A DNA stretch of 64,000 bases from Phaeocystidibacter marisrubri (GCF_008933165.1 NZ_WBVQ01000002.1:643569-707568), one strand, 5' to 3'. Counted from the stretch's first letter, positions 37,360 through 47,225 are shown. Notes: generated from the letters alone by a model not told the origin. Translations and numbers: made by a program.

Positions 37360-38290
37360 AATTGTCTTGTCTGTAAGGATTGTCATCTTCATTTCCAGTC
37401 ACCATCCAAAAGTAACTTTGATACCTGGTTGGCGCCAATTTACCATTATCTAGGGCTTCTTTCACCGCACATCCCGGTTCTTCTAGATGGAGGCAATTGT
37501 GAAACTTACATTCCCCTTTCAATTCAAAGATTTCAGGAAAGTAATCCCCTATTTCCTCCTTCTCCATATCGATTAGGCCAAACCCACGGATGCCCGGTGT
37601 GTCGATAATATCTCCGCCAATGGAAAGCGGAAACATCTCGGCAAATGTAGTGGTGTGCTGACCCTGACCGTGAGCATCGGATATGCGATTAGTTCGCAAA
37701 TCCAAATCAGGTTCTACTCGGTTAATCAAGGTACTCTTCCCAACCCCAGAATGACCTGCAATCAAAGAAGTTTTCCCTTTCAAAAGCTCTTCGAAAGCAT
37801 CAATATTAAAGCCTTCAATTGCGCTGGTCTCCAGAGTTTCATACCCCGCTCTACCGTACGCCGCTTCCATATAATCGAGCTCGGCCATTTGGTCTTCGTC
37901 GTAAATATCAACCTTATTGAAAACCATTACGGCAGGAACGTCATACGCCTCACAAGTGGCTAAAAAACGATCAATGAAACCGTAAAGAGTTTTGGGCTGA
38001 GCAACGGTTACCACTAGAATGGCCTGATCCAAATTCGCAGCAAGAATGTGCGTTTTCTTGGAGAGGTTAACCGACCTTCTCACGATGTAATTTCGGCGAT
38101 CGTGAATCTCGGTAATCACCCCTCTTTCTTCTTCGGGCTCTACCTCAACCACATCACCTACGGCTACAGGATTCGTACTGCGAATACCCTGTATTCTAAA
38201 CTTGCCTTTAATACGGCAATCCATGGTAGATCCGTCTTCAAAACGAACCACATACCAACTTCCCGTACTGCGAACTACTGTACCCGTCAT
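37352..38290 (-). CDS. rsgA: ribosome small subunit-dependent GTPase A
   Basis: A 312-residue 30S-maturation GTPase with circularly permuted G motifs: an OB domain (about 1-70), NKVDIYDED (G4), then GHSGVGKSTLINRV (G1) and DTPGIRGFGL (G3), and a C-terminal zinc finger (CKFHNCLHLEEPGC). I placed the start at the ATG giving MTGTVVRSTGSWYVV, because a -7 box lies just 5 bp before it and upstream codons cross that promoter. First gene of the operon with the phosphatase, dtd and mazG. Confidence 0.96.
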   Translation of the reverse strand: MTGTVVRSTGSWYVVRFEDGSTMDCRIKGKFRIQGIRSTNPVAVGDVVEVEPEEERGVITEIHDRRNYIVRRSVNLSKKTHILAANLDQAILVVTVAQPKTLYGFIDRFLATCEAYDVPAVMVFNKVDIYDEDQMAELDYMEAAYGRAGYETLETSAIEGFNIDAFEELLKGKTSLIAGHSGVGKSTLINRVEPDLDLRTNRISDAHGQGQHTTTFAEMFPLSIGGDIIDTPGIRGFGLIDMEKEEIGDYFPEIFELKGECKFHNCLHLEEPGCAVKEALDNGKLAPTRYQSYFWMVTGNEDDNPYRQDNYA

Positions 38291-38295
38291 ATCGA

Positions 38296-38303
38296 CAAAG
38301 ATA
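38296..38303 (-). promoter_or_regulatory. -7 promoter element of the rsgA operon
   Basis: TATCTTTG on the minus strand, ending 5 nt before the rsgA ATG; suggests a leaderless mRNA and supports the start. Confidence 0.55.
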
Positions 38304-38394
38304 GATAAAGGAGTACAGTCTGCCGACTGGAGTCTGGTGCCTGTTGTCTCTTGCCTAACCACCTTTTCCTATCTTAGCGCCAAACAACAAACAC

Positions 38395-39300
38395 ATGTCT
38401 ATTCGCGTATCCAACGTAACCAAACTATACGGAGAACAAAAGGCCCTTAACAACGTGAGTTTTGAAGTGAACTCAGGTGAAGTTATCGGATTTTTGGGGC
38501 CCAATGGTGCCGGGAAATCTACGATGATGAAGATTATCACGGGGTACATCCCTCAAAGCGAGGGTGAAGTTGAAGTATGTGGGATTGATGTTCGTACCGA
38601 CTCCCTTGAGGTTCGAAAAAAAGTGGGCTACTTGCCCGAGCATAATCCACTCTACACCGATATGTATGTGAGAGAGTATCTGTTGTTTGTAGCTGGTCTT
38701 CACAAGGCACCAAAATCTCGAGTGGATGAGATGATTGTAATAACTGGTCTCACTCCTGAACAGCACAAGAAAATAGGTCAGCTTTCTAAGGGATATCGCC
38801 AACGTGTGGGTCTTGCCCAAGCCATGATTCACGATCCGGAGGTACTCATCCTAGACGAACCAACTACAGGGTTAGACCCCAACCAATTGGTGGATATTCG
38901 CAAACTGATCCGAGAAATCGGAAAGGAGAAAACGGTGATGCTTTCTACCCACATCATGCAAGAGGTTGAAGCCGTTTGTGACCGCGTGATCATCATCAAC
39001 AAAGGAGTGATTGCAGCAGATCAAAAGACTTCTGAAATGCAGAACGCTAGCGGTACGGTAATCCTCAACATTGAATTTGATGCCGAAGTGAGCCTCTCTG
39101 GTTTGAAGAAAATCGCTGGCGTTCGCCGCGTACAACATGTAGAAGGTGGTCAGTACTTGATCGAGTGCTCAGAAGCCAAAGATGTGAGAAGCGATGTGTT
39201 CAAGTTTGCCGTTCAGCAAAACCGCACCATCCTTCAAAGTCAGCAGCAAAAGGCGAAGTTAGAAGACATCTTCCGCACACTAACTGGCAACGCGGAATAA
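38395..39300 (+). CDS. gldA: gliding-motility ABC transporter ATPase GldA
   Basis: A 301-residue ATP-binding subunit. Walker A GPNGAGKSTMMKIITG, signature LSKGYRQRVGLAQAM, Walker B EVLILDEPTTGLDP and the H loop STHIMQEVE are intact. A C-terminal domain (about 215-300) of the type NLNIEFDAEV... RTILQSQQQKAKLEDIFRTLTG is characteristic of GldA, which works with the membrane proteins GldF and GldG in gliding Bacteroidota. Those two are not next to it here. Homologues also occur in non-gliding species, so motility is not proven. Confidence 0.88.
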   Translation: MSIRVSNVTKLYGEQKALNNVSFEVNSGEVIGFLGPNGAGKSTMMKIITGYIPQSEGEVEVCGIDVRTDSLEVRKKVGYLPEHNPLYTDMYVREYLLFVAGLHKAPKSRVDEMIVITGLTPEQHKKIGQLSKGYRQRVGLAQAMIHDPEVLILDEPTTGLDPNQLVDIRKLIREIGKEKTVMLSTHIMQEVEAVCDRVIIINKGVIAADQKTSEMQNASGTVILNIEFDAEVSLSGLKKIAGVRRVQHVEGGQYLIECSEAKDVRSDVFKFAVQQNRTILQSQQQKAKLEDIFRTLTGNAE

Positions 39301-39301
39301 C

Positions 39302-40609
39302 CTACTCTGCCCGGTCTTTTTCGATGGCTTCACGAATGAGTTCGTTCAGGTTTTCACCTCGTAGCCCTGTGGCAATTACGACACCTTCTGGATTGACCAA
39401 TATCGTGGTTGGATAGCCGTTCACATTGAGCAATTCAGTGATGTTATTCTCATCTGAATTCAAGATGTTCGGCCAAGTAATGCCGTATTTCTCAATGGCA
39501 TTTTGCAGGTTTTGAGGCACGTCGTAGGCTACACCGATCATATCTACGGTCGACTTATCCATCGCAGCATACGACATGACCAAATTAGGCAGGTCAATCA
39601 CGCAACCGGCACACCAGCTGCCCCAAATGTCGATGTAGAGGTATTTCCCTTTGTAATCTTCGGTGTAAACGGAATCGCCCGTCAATACATTGACCCCGCC
39701 AAAAGACGGCAGGTAAAATCCAACCTTGGCCGACACGGGCTTTTCCCCTTCCACCAACTCTCGCAATTGAATGCGAGCAGGATGGTTGAGCACCTTCGAA
39801 AACTGAAGAATACGTCCTCCTACTCGGACAAAATCACCAACGTAAGCGTTCTCCTGATAGCCTAGATTTGGTGCTACAAACAAGCTCGCATAGGATACGA
39901 GGGAATTTCCAGCAATATTAGACCGAACGTAAACGGTGTCATCCTCAAACTTGAATTCACCGTAGCCATAAGTGGCATTGAGTAGTCCGAGTAAAGATGT
40001 ATTAGGCCCGATTCTGGCCGAGTCTACGGTGAGCACAACGGTCAATGAGTCTTCATAAACCTGCCCCTCTTGCACGTACTCATAGCGGTAATCCAACTCC
40101 ACATATTCCCTTTCTGCTTCTGGATTCAAATGTCGATTAGGAGCACATCCTTTGTGTATCTCATCATCCGAAAAATCCAAATTCGCATTGGCATCCAGAG
40201 CAAACTCAATACAACTGCCATCTAGGCGATAGGCGATGTACATCATGCTCGCCACATCTTTATCCACTACATCATCAAAGCGGAGGCTCTCATGACGCTG
40301 CTTCATAAACTCGAAAAGGGAGTCGTTGAACTCGCCCAACACGTGTTTTTGATACACATGCTGATTGAAGTCTAAAATCTGATGTGCAAAGAAAGTCTCT
40401 TCTTTTGTCCAGCCTTTAGGAAGCGCCTTAAACGCACGTTCATAGCGGAAATCCGTATCCTGTCGTTGCGGAAGTGCCACGCCCATTCCATCCGAAAAAG
40501 GAGCCTTCGACTTATGGAAAGTGACAGGAATTTCGTGATAAACCGTATCCGGTTGGGCCAGGGCAAAAACTGAGCTAATACTCAACAAGAAGAGAGCGTA
40601 GAACTTCAT
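39302..40609 (-). CDS. TlpA-like exported thioredoxin-fold protein with long N-terminal region
   Basis: A 435-residue periplasmic protein with a signal peptide (MKFYALFLLSISSVFALAQ). The last 145 residues are a TlpA/ResA-type thioredoxin domain with the active site WGSWCAGCVIDLPNL (Cys-Ala-Gly-Cys) and the cis-Pro phrase NGYPTTILVNPEG. The first 290 residues are an unrecognised, largely beta region with a few acidic stretches (LDANANLDFSDDEIHKGC). It may reduce disulfides of exported or cytochrome-c proteins. It runs convergent with gldA, 1 bp away. Confidence 0.85.
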   Translation of the reverse strand: MKFYALFLLSISSVFALAQPDTVYHEIPVTFHKSKAPFSDGMGVALPQRQDTDFRYERAFKALPKGWTKEETFFAHQILDFNQHVYQKHVLGEFNDSLFEFMKQRHESLRFDDVVDKDVASMMYIAYRLDGSCIEFALDANANLDFSDDEIHKGCAPNRHLNPEAEREYVELDYRYEYVQEGQVYEDSLTVVLTVDSARIGPNTSLLGLLNATYGYGEFKFEDDTVYVRSNIAGNSLVSYASLFVAPNLGYQENAYVGDFVRVGGRILQFSKVLNHPARIQLRELVEGEKPVSAKVGFYLPSFGGVNVLTGDSVYTEDYKGKYLYIDIWGSWCAGCVIDLPNLVMSYAAMDKSTVDMIGVAYDVPQNLQNAIEKYGITWPNILNSDENNITELLNVNGYPTTILVNPEGVVIATGLRGENLNELIREAIEKDRAE

Positions 40610-40694
40610 AACAAGCGGGTTAGATTCGCAATGATACGGTTATCAACGAAACTATTCCCTAAATCTTGCAACGAAAAGCTTTTACGAAGGGTTC

Positions 40695-42002
40695 TTACTT
40701 CTTTCGGAAGAAGATCTGAATAGGCACCCCGCTCAAGTCGTACAATTTGCGCATTTGATTCTCCACAAAGCGCTTGTAAGGCTCCTTGATGTACTGCGGC
40801 AAGTTCGCATAAAATGCAAACGTTGGCGCGTGGGTTGGAAGCATGGTAGCAAACTTGATCTTGATCTCCTTGCCCTTGGTCATTGGAGGAGGATTGTCCT
40901 TCAAAATGGGAACAATGGTATCATTCAACTTGCTTGTAGAAATCTTGGTGATTCTGCGCTTATAAACTTCCATTGCCTCTTCAACAGCCTTGAGTACACG
41001 CTGACGTGTAAGCGCAGATGTAAAGAAGATAGGAATATCCACGAATGGAGCACAACGCTTGCGAACCAATGCCTCAAAATCACGCATGGTATTGGTGTCC
41101 TTATTGATCAAGTCCCACTTGTTCACGAGAATCACCACACCCTTTCTGTTCTTTTGAATGAGGTTGAAGATGGCCAAATCCTGACTCTCAATTCCCAATG
41201 TTGCATCGAGAACGAGCATACATACATCGGCATTTTCAATGGTTCTTACCGAACGCATTACTGAGTAGAACTCTAGATCTTCATGTACCTTGGTTTTCTT
41301 TCGAACCCCTGCTGTATCGAGCAAAAGGAAGTCCATTCCGAATTTGGTGAAACGCGTGTTCACCGTATCGCGAGTGGTTCCAGAAATCTCTGTAACAATG
41401 TTGCGATCTTCTTCAAACATGGCGTTTACAAGAGAAGATTTCCCAACATTTGGTCGACCAACAATGGCCAATTTTGGAAGTTCTTCTTCCTCACCCAAAT
41501 CTTGATCTGGAGGAAGTAGCTCCACGACTTTATCGAGAAGTTCACCGGTACCAGAACCGTTGATAGAACTAATTCCATAAGGCTCTCCCATACCCAATCG
41601 GTAGAAGTCGGCTGCCTCGGCAAAACGCTGTGGATTGTCCACTTTGTTTGCCACCAAAATCATGGGTTTTTTATATCGACGAAGGATGTCCGCAATTTCT
41701 TTATCGAAATCCGTCATTCCCGTTTCAACGTCAACAACAAAGAGAATCAAATTCGCCTCATCAATGGCCAAACGCACTTGGCGACGAATTTCGCCTTCAA
41801 AGATGTCATCTGAACCATCTACATAACCACCGGTGTCAATGATGGAAAACTCACGTCCCACCCAATCAACGCGACCGTAGTGACGATCACGAGTTACACC
41901 GGCTACACTATCGGTAATCGCATCTCTGCGTTGAACCAAACGGTTGAATAATGTAGACTTACCGACATTAGGTCGGCCAACAATGGCTACGATATTGGAC
42001 AT
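40695..42002 (-). CDS. der: ribosome biogenesis GTPase Der (EngA)
   Basis: A 435-residue double GTPase needed for 50S assembly. Two G domains are visible: [14 protein letters not shown] with DTGGYV near the N terminus, and [15 protein letters not shown] with [11 protein letters not shown] at about 180-235; each has an NKxD (ANKVD, NKWD). The C-terminal KH-like domain has [19 protein letters not shown]. The start is the ATG giving [12 protein letters not shown]; upstream in-frame codons would run into the promoter. A -7 box lies 16 bp upstream. Confidence 0.97.
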   Translation of the reverse strand: MSNIVAIVGRPNVGKSTLFNRLVQRRDAITDSVAGVTRDRHYGRVDWVGREFSIIDTGGYVDGSDDIFEGEIRRQVRLAIDEANLILFVVDVETGMTDFDKEIADILRRYKKPMILVANKVDNPQRFAEAADFYRLGMGEPYGISSINGSGTGELLDKVVELLPPDQDLGEEEELPKLAIVGRPNVGKSSLVNAMFEEDRNIVTEISGTTRDTVNTRFTKFGMDFLLLDTAGVRKKTKVHEDLEFYSVMRSVRTIENADVCMLVLDATLGIESQDLAIFNLIQKNRKGVVILVNKWDLINKDTNTMRDFEALVRKRCAPFVDIPIFFTSALTRQRVLKAVEEAMEVYKRRITKISTSKLNDTIVPILKDNPPPMTKGKEIKIKFATMLPTHAPTFAFYANLPQYIKEPYKRFVENQMRKLYDLSGVPIQIFFRKK

Positions 42003-42283
42003 GAGTCTGAATTTGCGGCAAAGGTACGTGTTATTTTTGGTCATTAGACGTCTGACTCTGGACGCCAAGCAACGGCCGCAAATCTAGAGACCTTGGGCCG
42101 TAGATATTGAGGAGTAAGCCTGCAGGGTGGCTTCTGAAAACAAGTTCTAAAAATTGAGAATAATTCTTGCTCCTATCATAAGTGGCATCTTTACGCTAAT
42201 GACATCAAATCCATAGCGCCCAACTCTCACCTGTGGAATAGTAGTTGAGTTCCATTAGGAGCCTAGAGCCCATCTCTGTGAGC
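42003..42283. other. gap between era and der
   Basis: It contains the der promoter but no gene that I can support. A stretch around 42100-42150 reads as a short open peptide on the minus strand but is broken by a stop, and no family is recognised. Confidence 0.4.
42019..42026 (-). promoter_or_regulatory. -7 promoter element of der
   Basis: TACCTTTG on the minus strand, matching TAnnTTTG; leader of about 13 nt. Confidence 0.5.
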
Positions 42284-43159
42284 TTAATACCCAAACTGCT
42301 TCAGCTTCCGTTGGTCATCTCGCCAGTCCTTGTTCACCTTTACGAAGGTTTCTAGGAAGACTTTCTTTTGGAAAAACTTTTCCATTTCAAGACGAGATTC
42401 ACTGCCTACTTTTTTGAGCATGGCTCCTTTGTGACCAATGATAATCCCCTTCTGCGACTCACGAGCAACGAGAATTACCGCACGGATGCGAATGATATCC
42501 TCTTCCTCTTTGAACTCATCGATGTTGACTTCTACTGAGTAAGGAACCTCCTTTTTATAGTTCATGAGGATCTTCTCACGAATGATTTCAGAAGCAAAGA
42601 AACGCTCCGAACGATCGGTTAATTGATCCTTTGCGAAATACGGCGGTGATTCCGGCAAAAGCGCGATCATTCTAGAAAGGAGGTGATCGGTATTGAATTT
42701 TTTCAAGGCAGAAAGTGGAATGATCTCCGCGTTGGGAAACTCGCCTTTCCAATAAGCCACTTCCTCTTCTAGCTTGTCTTGATCTACGGTGTCAATCTTG
42801 TTTAACCCCAATAACAATGGAGTTTTGGTATTCTTGAGTTGATTGTAGAAATTCTCGTCTTTCAAGGCTCGTTCGCCCACTTCAACCAAGTAAAGGAAGA
42901 CATCTGCATCTTCAAAAGCAGAAGAGACAAACTGCATCATTGACTCTTGCAAGGCATACGCCGGACGAATCACGCCGGGAGTATCTGAAAACACCACCTG
43001 ATAATCCTCGCCATTCAAAATCCCGAAAATACGGTGACGAGTAGTTTGTGCTTTTGGAGTAATGATGGACAACCTTTCGCCCAACATGGCATTCATGGTA
43101 GTCGATTTACCCACATTGGGGTTACCGATAATATTAACGAAGCCTGCTTTGTGCGCCAT
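42284..43159 (-). CDS. era: GTPase Era
   Basis: A 291-residue GTPase that binds 16S rRNA and helps to mature the 30S subunit. The G domain has GNPNVGKSTTMNAMLG, TTRHRIFGI, DTPGVI and NKID; the KH domain (about 205-285) has the RNA-binding phrase IIGHKGAMLKKVGSESR. The start is the ATG before AHKAGFVNIIG; a longer reading starts seven codons earlier inside the spacer and has no support. It has its own promoter and is the last core gene before the island. Confidence 0.97.
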   Translation of the reverse strand: MAHKAGFVNIIGNPNVGKSTTMNAMLGERLSIITPKAQTTRHRIFGILNGEDYQVVFSDTPGVIRPAYALQESMMQFVSSAFEDADVFLYLVEVGERALKDENFYNQLKNTKTPLLLGLNKIDTVDQDKLEEEVAYWKGEFPNAEIIPLSALKKFNTDHLLSRMIALLPESPPYFAKDQLTDRSERFFASEIIREKILMNYKKEVPYSVEVNIDEFKEEEDIIRIRAVILVARESQKGIIIGHKGAMLKKVGSESRLEMEKFFQKKVFLETFVKVNKDWRDDQRKLKQFGY

Positions 43160-43174
43160 GATTGAATATTTTGG

Positions 43175-43182
43175 CAAAGGTA
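43175..43182 (-). promoter_or_regulatory. -7 promoter element of era
   Basis: TACCTTTG on the minus strand; leader of about 12 nt, the same spacing as at der. Confidence 0.5.
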
Positions 43183-43291
43183 GGGAATTGGCACGTTGGT
43201 CTTAGAATTTAGACTGCAGTCCGAAGTCGAAAGTCTATCCCCCAATTACGAGAGCCCGTGCACCTGCACTTCGAATCACGATAATGGAAAC

Positions 43292-43323
43292 AAAAAAAGC
43301 CAGAGCGTTAACTCAGGCTTTTC
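43292..43323. terminator. hairpin terminator at the left end of the island
   Basis: Arms AAAAGCC and GGCTTTT with inner GAG/CTC pairs and poly-A/T flanks. It is probably the original terminator of the tRNA-fMet gene, now parted from it by the insertion; the right-hand copy before the tRNA has the same outer stem but a different loop. Confidence 0.7.
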
Positions 43324-43341
43324 TTAGTAGCGGGGGCAGGA
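43316..43341. repeat. left attachment site of the genomic island (attL)
   Basis: 26 bp identical (one mismatch) to the sequence at the 3' end of the intact tRNA-fMet. The exact 17-bp core is tagtagcgggggcagga at 43325-43341, of which 14 bp are tRNA 3' end. Identity stops inside the T arm, so this is a tRNA fragment, not a gene. Confidence 0.85.
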
Positions 43342-43892
43342 TCCAACTAAACTAATAGCCGCTCAAGAACGCGTTAATCAAGCCACTTCCAACAACCCTT
43401 ACCATTTTGAGTTCATAAAAAACCAGTGATATGGAACTTGAACCAAGAACACTCTACAAAGAACACAGAGACAATATCGTTCATAACCCATAAAGGAGAA
43501 ACTTTCTACAGATTTCATGAGCGATTTCAAATGATTGGACCTAACCAGTCAGACAAGAAAGATTCATATTTCTATGGGTTGTCAAGAGATGTACGTCATG
43601 CGAAGAAAATGGACGATAAAATCATTTTGCATTAATACCAAGCCTAACATGGGAGTAATCAACAGAATAAACTCAAAGAGAGATAACTAAAGATGGACAG
43701 AAGGAGTCCCCAAAAAAGCAGTGTAGAATGATAGACATTTAGGTTAGGTTGGTTGCAAATCTTGGCGATCTGCTTCTGAGTGTTTTCAACTTGAATCTAC
43801 CTTCGATAGAAAACAATAGATTAAAAAGATTGGAAAATGCCCCCCGAAAGAAAAGACACTCCTCAAATCTACATTTTAGAACAATCAAATTA
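43342..43892. other. left inner part of the island, no firm gene
   Basis: About 550 bp, AT-rich. A possible 69-codon reading frame (43426-43635, GTG start) ends ...DKIILH; a competing frame starts at the nearby ATG 43431 and stops after 20 codons. Neither resembles a known family. It may be a remnant. No repeats or RNA gene are seen. Confidence 0.35.
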
Positions 43893-44579
43893 TTAGTTCC
43901 GCGCAGTACGATATTGTTGATCTCTTAAATATCTACTAACGTTATTAAGAAACTGTTTTACATACCTCGACACATATACCTTGATGTCAATAAGCTGTTC
44001 GAAAGTATATGACCTACCACACTCAGAAAATGATATGTTACCGTGGGCCAAGCTGTTACGTTGTTGCTTGACAATATGAAGTTGGCTTCCATCACCAGCT
44101 GTATGATGTACCCTCTTTGGAAATCCATACAAATCACAGAACTCGTTGATCTTACGAGAATCTATATTCCCAGATATACCAGAAGAAGTGTACTCAAGAT
44201 TGAAAACTTCATTCTCCAAGTTCCTCAGAGTTTCGACAATGATAGAGTTCGCCATATCCCGAAATTTATTGTGCTCTTCTTTTATCCAAATCAATCGAAT
44301 CTCATCTATCACCTCTCTATATGTCAGTCTTTCGTTTGAAACATGGTCATGAACATGGGTTATTGCCAGCCTTACAGAAGATTCAACCAAATTGTAGATT
44401 AATAGAAAGCAATTAGCCTTGAGCACCTTTTGAAGAGTGGGGTCAGGAGTTTTATATTTATGAGTTTGCTTGTTAGGGAAATAGACCTGTGCATCATCCT
44501 CCAAGAATGCCTCAAGGTGCTTGAAATACACATCAATCTCATCCACCCTTTTCTCAAACTCTTGAATTACTGCATTCAT
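43893..44579 (-). CDS. HEPN-domain nuclease, MAE_28990/MAE_18760 type
   Basis: A 228-residue helical protein. The HEPN active-site motif R-x4-H is present as Arg174-Asn-Ser-Leu-Ala-His179 in QQRNSLAHGNISFSECG; the helix NCFLLIYNLVESSVRLAI at about 57 is also typical of the MAE_28990/MAE_18760-like HEPN group. HEPN proteins of defence and toxin systems cut RNA. Its start overlaps the stop of the DUF262 gene as ATGA, so the two are made as a unit. This pairing is a recalled association in bacterial islands, and an abortive-infection role is likely but not shown. Confidence 0.85.
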   Translation of the reverse strand: MNAVIQEFEKRVDEIDVYFKHLEAFLEDDAQVYFPNKQTHKYKTPDPTLQKVLKANCFLLIYNLVESSVRLAITHVHDHVSNERLTYREVIDEIRLIWIKEEHNKFRDMANSIIVETLRNLENEVFNLEYTSSGISGNIDSRKINEFCDLYGFPKRVHHTAGDGSQLHIVKQQRNSLAHGNISFSECGRSYTFEQLIDIKVYVSRYVKQFLNNVSRYLRDQQYRTARN

Positions 44580-45622
44580 TGAGAAAGCAGTTTATCTCTG
44601 ACGTACTCGATTCTAGCAATAACGTTAGACTGAACATTGTGACTTCCGCCGGTAGTTAGTCCAACAAACTCATCATTTTCTATGAATGACATGTCAATCT
44701 GACTATTGATCAGATCCGGCTTCTCCCTTAAAGCCAAGTTGATTCCAACCGAAAGAGCCTCAAATCGAACACGAGGAGTTTTCTTAGAACCTTCCTTTTT
44801 GAGAAACCCATGATCAAGAAACTTGTCAACGAACTCAAGCATCCGTTCAAACTCACTTAACAACCTGTCTTTCTCCAGTTTTTTATTTGAATCATCTGTA
44901 TAGTCATTGAGAAAGTCGTTTACACCACTTTTAAAGACTCTATATCTATCTGAAAAAGCAAAGAATCGAATGATGAGTTCTTCATCCTCACCTCGTGAAA
45001 GCATGGTTTCTGTAAATTCCGTATGCCGCTTGTAAAGAGGATGGGTAGCACACTTGTTCTTTACAAATTGTATAAACTTTCCGCCGAAAATGCCTTGTCG
45101 CTTCTCCATGTCCTTTAGAATCATGCTACCAGTGTTGATTCGTTCGAACATCATAAACCTAATCTCATCATCGCTTTTCTCCGAAAGGGATATCATTCGA
45201 ATTGTTGAGTTCTTGAATCTTCTTTGTCTTGCAACAGTTAAGTCGTTAAAGCTAAACCCATTCAGCTTAGTCAAAACATCAAGATTCTTTATCACTAATC
45301 TGTTCTCTAAGAAGTTATTTATTGTCCTTAACCTTTGCGATCCGTCAACAACTTCTAATCTTCCATTATCAATGTCAGCCGTAAATATGTAGGGAATTGG
45401 AAGACCTAACAAAATTGACTCAATAAACTTGGCCTGTCTTTCTTGATCCCAAACAAATTTTCTCTGGTAGCTCGGTATAAAGATCTCGTTAGTGTCGTCT
45501 TGAAGTCCCGTTATGTACTTATGGTTTAGTAGTTCAAGTGTGAACTCTTTGACATCATAGTCAACGACCTTCTGTTTCTCAATAATTTGACCCTCAGCCG
45601 CTTCTCTGAATTTCTGATCCAT
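44576..45622 (-). CDS. DUF262-domain protein
   Basis: A 348-residue protein with the DUF262 (ParB/sulfiredoxin-like) fold: IPSYQRKFVWDQERQAKFIESILLGLPIPYIF at 49-80, then VVDGSQRLRTINNFL with the D-G-x-x-R motif (Asp93, Arg97 or Arg99) of the active site, and a helical C-terminal half without an HNH DUF1524 motif. Proteins with this fold act in phage-defence systems such as GmrSD, where the DUF262 part uses NTP. Here the nuclease function appears to be provided by the coupled HEPN protein instead of DUF1524. Codon use is AT-rich compared with the chromosome. First gene of the pair. Confidence 0.88.
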   Translation of the reverse strand: MDQKFREAAEGQIIEKQKVVDYDVKEFTLELLNHKYITGLQDDTNEIFIPSYQRKFVWDQERQAKFIESILLGLPIPYIFTADIDNGRLEVVDGSQRLRTINNFLENRLVIKNLDVLTKLNGFSFNDLTVARQRRFKNSTIRMISLSEKSDDEIRFMMFERINTGSMILKDMEKRQGIFGGKFIQFVKNKCATHPLYKRHTEFTETMLSRGEDEELIIRFFAFSDRYRVFKSGVNDFLNDYTDDSNKKLEKDRLLSEFERMLEFVDKFLDHGFLKKEGSKKTPRVRFEALSVGINLALREKPDLINSQIDMSFIENDEFVGLTTGGSHNVQSNVIARIEYVRDKLLSQ

Positions 45623-46334
45623 AATAAAGATTTATAATTGCGCACAAGTGACTCATGATTCATTCGGCTATGCTTGATTGCATTTTAGATCGAGAATGAG
45701 TACGTCGTGTGAGTTATCAATCAATTTATCCAAAGTTCGACAAATTATCTATCATTAGTCATATCCGGTTGTATAAGCCCAACTTTAACTGTACTCATTA
45801 TTTGTAGTGATCTAGAACATAAATCCTATAATCAAATACAAGAAGATTTTTACAGACGGAAGCATTAAGCATTTGCAAAAGTGCGAAGCGGAAATCTCTG
45901 ATATATCTTGTTTGACATTCCGCAAAAATCTAGAAATTTTTCATGCTTTAACGCAAATAGCTTCATGGAGGTCAACTATTAATTAATCTGAATCTGTACT
46001 TCCATTAAAGTGACTTTTCTTCATCATAGAAATAAAAGAATGTACTAGATGCCAGCTTGTTAGCTTCACAGTTTTGTGATTCAATCGAGCATTGAATCAA
46101 GTCGAAACAAATTCTGAAGATTATAGCCCAAGTGGTGAAAAACGGCCATGCCGTGAAGCCTCTTCAATCGAAGCAAATCATAATGCCAGCAAACATTGCC
46201 CAAGTAATGTAGCAGCTAGTAACGACCTGAGGTAAGAACTACCACTGAAGAGATTTCTCAACTCAGTGGGGGTGGGCAACACTTGTCAAGCCCTTGCAAT
46301 ACAAAACCCATTCGGATAAATCCTGAGCTTCACA
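45623..46334. other. gene-poor AT-rich stretch with one coding remnant
   Basis: About 710 bp without a supported gene. On the minus strand, 46081-46206 reads WHYDLLRLKRLHGMAVFHHL and continues GYNLQNLFRL before a stop, between stops; it looks like the tail of a degraded protein (perhaps a transposase or phage protein), but I do not recognise it. The promoter of the DUF262 gene should lie in the first 100 bp; no clear TAnnTTTG is seen. Confidence 0.4.
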
Positions 46335-46735
46335 TTGGACAATTCCGGTAGTAGCGCAGCGAAGGACCACGTGATTTTCGATGCCCTAGGAATGGTCGCG
46401 GAGCTCAAGGGAGGCACTTTGAATGACCTTGACGGTACTTTTGACCAAAGCTATGTAGTAGTGAAATCGTCTATTCAGACCATTCCGCTCATCTTGAAAG
46501 GATTCAACAAGATCCGAAGGGTTCACTTGGCTTTTTAAAGTACGTCTTCGTACTGCACTTTCCACAGGTGTAGGACCAGTAATTACTGTTAAAAACTCCA
46601 AGATCGAAGGAGACTTGAGCGTGACTTCATATGGGGCAAATACTGGACTATTTTCTACAAAGACCGTTCAGTAAACACAACCACTGGATTTAATTACAAT
46701 GTAGGCGCTGATTTAACTATAAGCCCAAATTAAAT
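46335..46735 (+). pseudogene. decayed phage-like structural protein fragment
   Basis: A 67-codon open frame (TTG start) reads SSAAKDHVIFDALGMVAELK and LNDLDGTFDQSYVVVKSSIQ, then shifts: in another frame the sequence continues VRLRTALSTGVGPVITVKNS and in a third YKDRSVNTTTGFNYNVGADL. The phrases are beta-rich and look like one protein split by frameshifts. No start signal or family is recognised. A phage structural origin is inferred from the neighbouring DUF1353 remnant. Confidence 0.4.
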
Positions 46736-47225
46736 CCTCATTCGTTGCTGTGACACCGGAACATTCGAGTCAGTAAAAATCATCGGCTTGGTAAAGCTCA
46801 CCTACTATCCTTACATCAACGCATAGCGATTACAAGTATTTCAGAGAAAGGGATTTCAAAGAGAGCTAAGTGATTCTTGTTTCATGCTCTTTAATGGGTA
46901 ATCGTGAATCAACACTTAGAGGATTTGATCGTGCGAAAAAGAATCAGGTGTGTGCTTTGTGGCGGAAGAACATTCCAGCATGAACTTGCTCAAGGGCGCA
47001 GTGGTAATTCCTCAAATTATTATAACCGTGAGAAGATTATCAAATCAAAGGCCTTAAATTATAAGGTCTCTTCATTATAAGATCTATATCTAATTTTCAA
47101 AGGCTTGATTAAAGCAGGATTTACCCGAATAGAGCTTCAGACCGAGGAAGCTGCTATCTAGCTCGTTCAAGCCTGTTTTGTGTGCAAGCGTCTGCTTGCA
47201 GAAAATCGGGAAACAGCCTAGATGA
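46736..47225. other. degraded stretch with a possible small zinc-ribbon gene
   Basis: A GTG-started frame at 46904-47080 gives a 58-residue peptide with IRCVLCGGRTFQHELAQGRS, i.e. one Cys-x2-Cys pair; it may be half a zinc finger or a remnant. The rest shows only short frames with stops. I see no RNA gene or repeat. Confidence 0.3.

Noticed and set aside
42027-42283. Small gene between der and era
   Set aside because: Frames on both strands are interrupted and no start signal or family is visible.
43325-43341. Second tRNA gene at the left island end
   Set aside because: Only the last 14 nt of the tRNA match; there is no anticodon arm or D arm. It is an attachment-site duplicate.
43426-43635. 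69-codon gene at the left of the island
   Set aside because: GTG start, a competing frame in the same place, and no recognisable family; kept only as a possible remnant.
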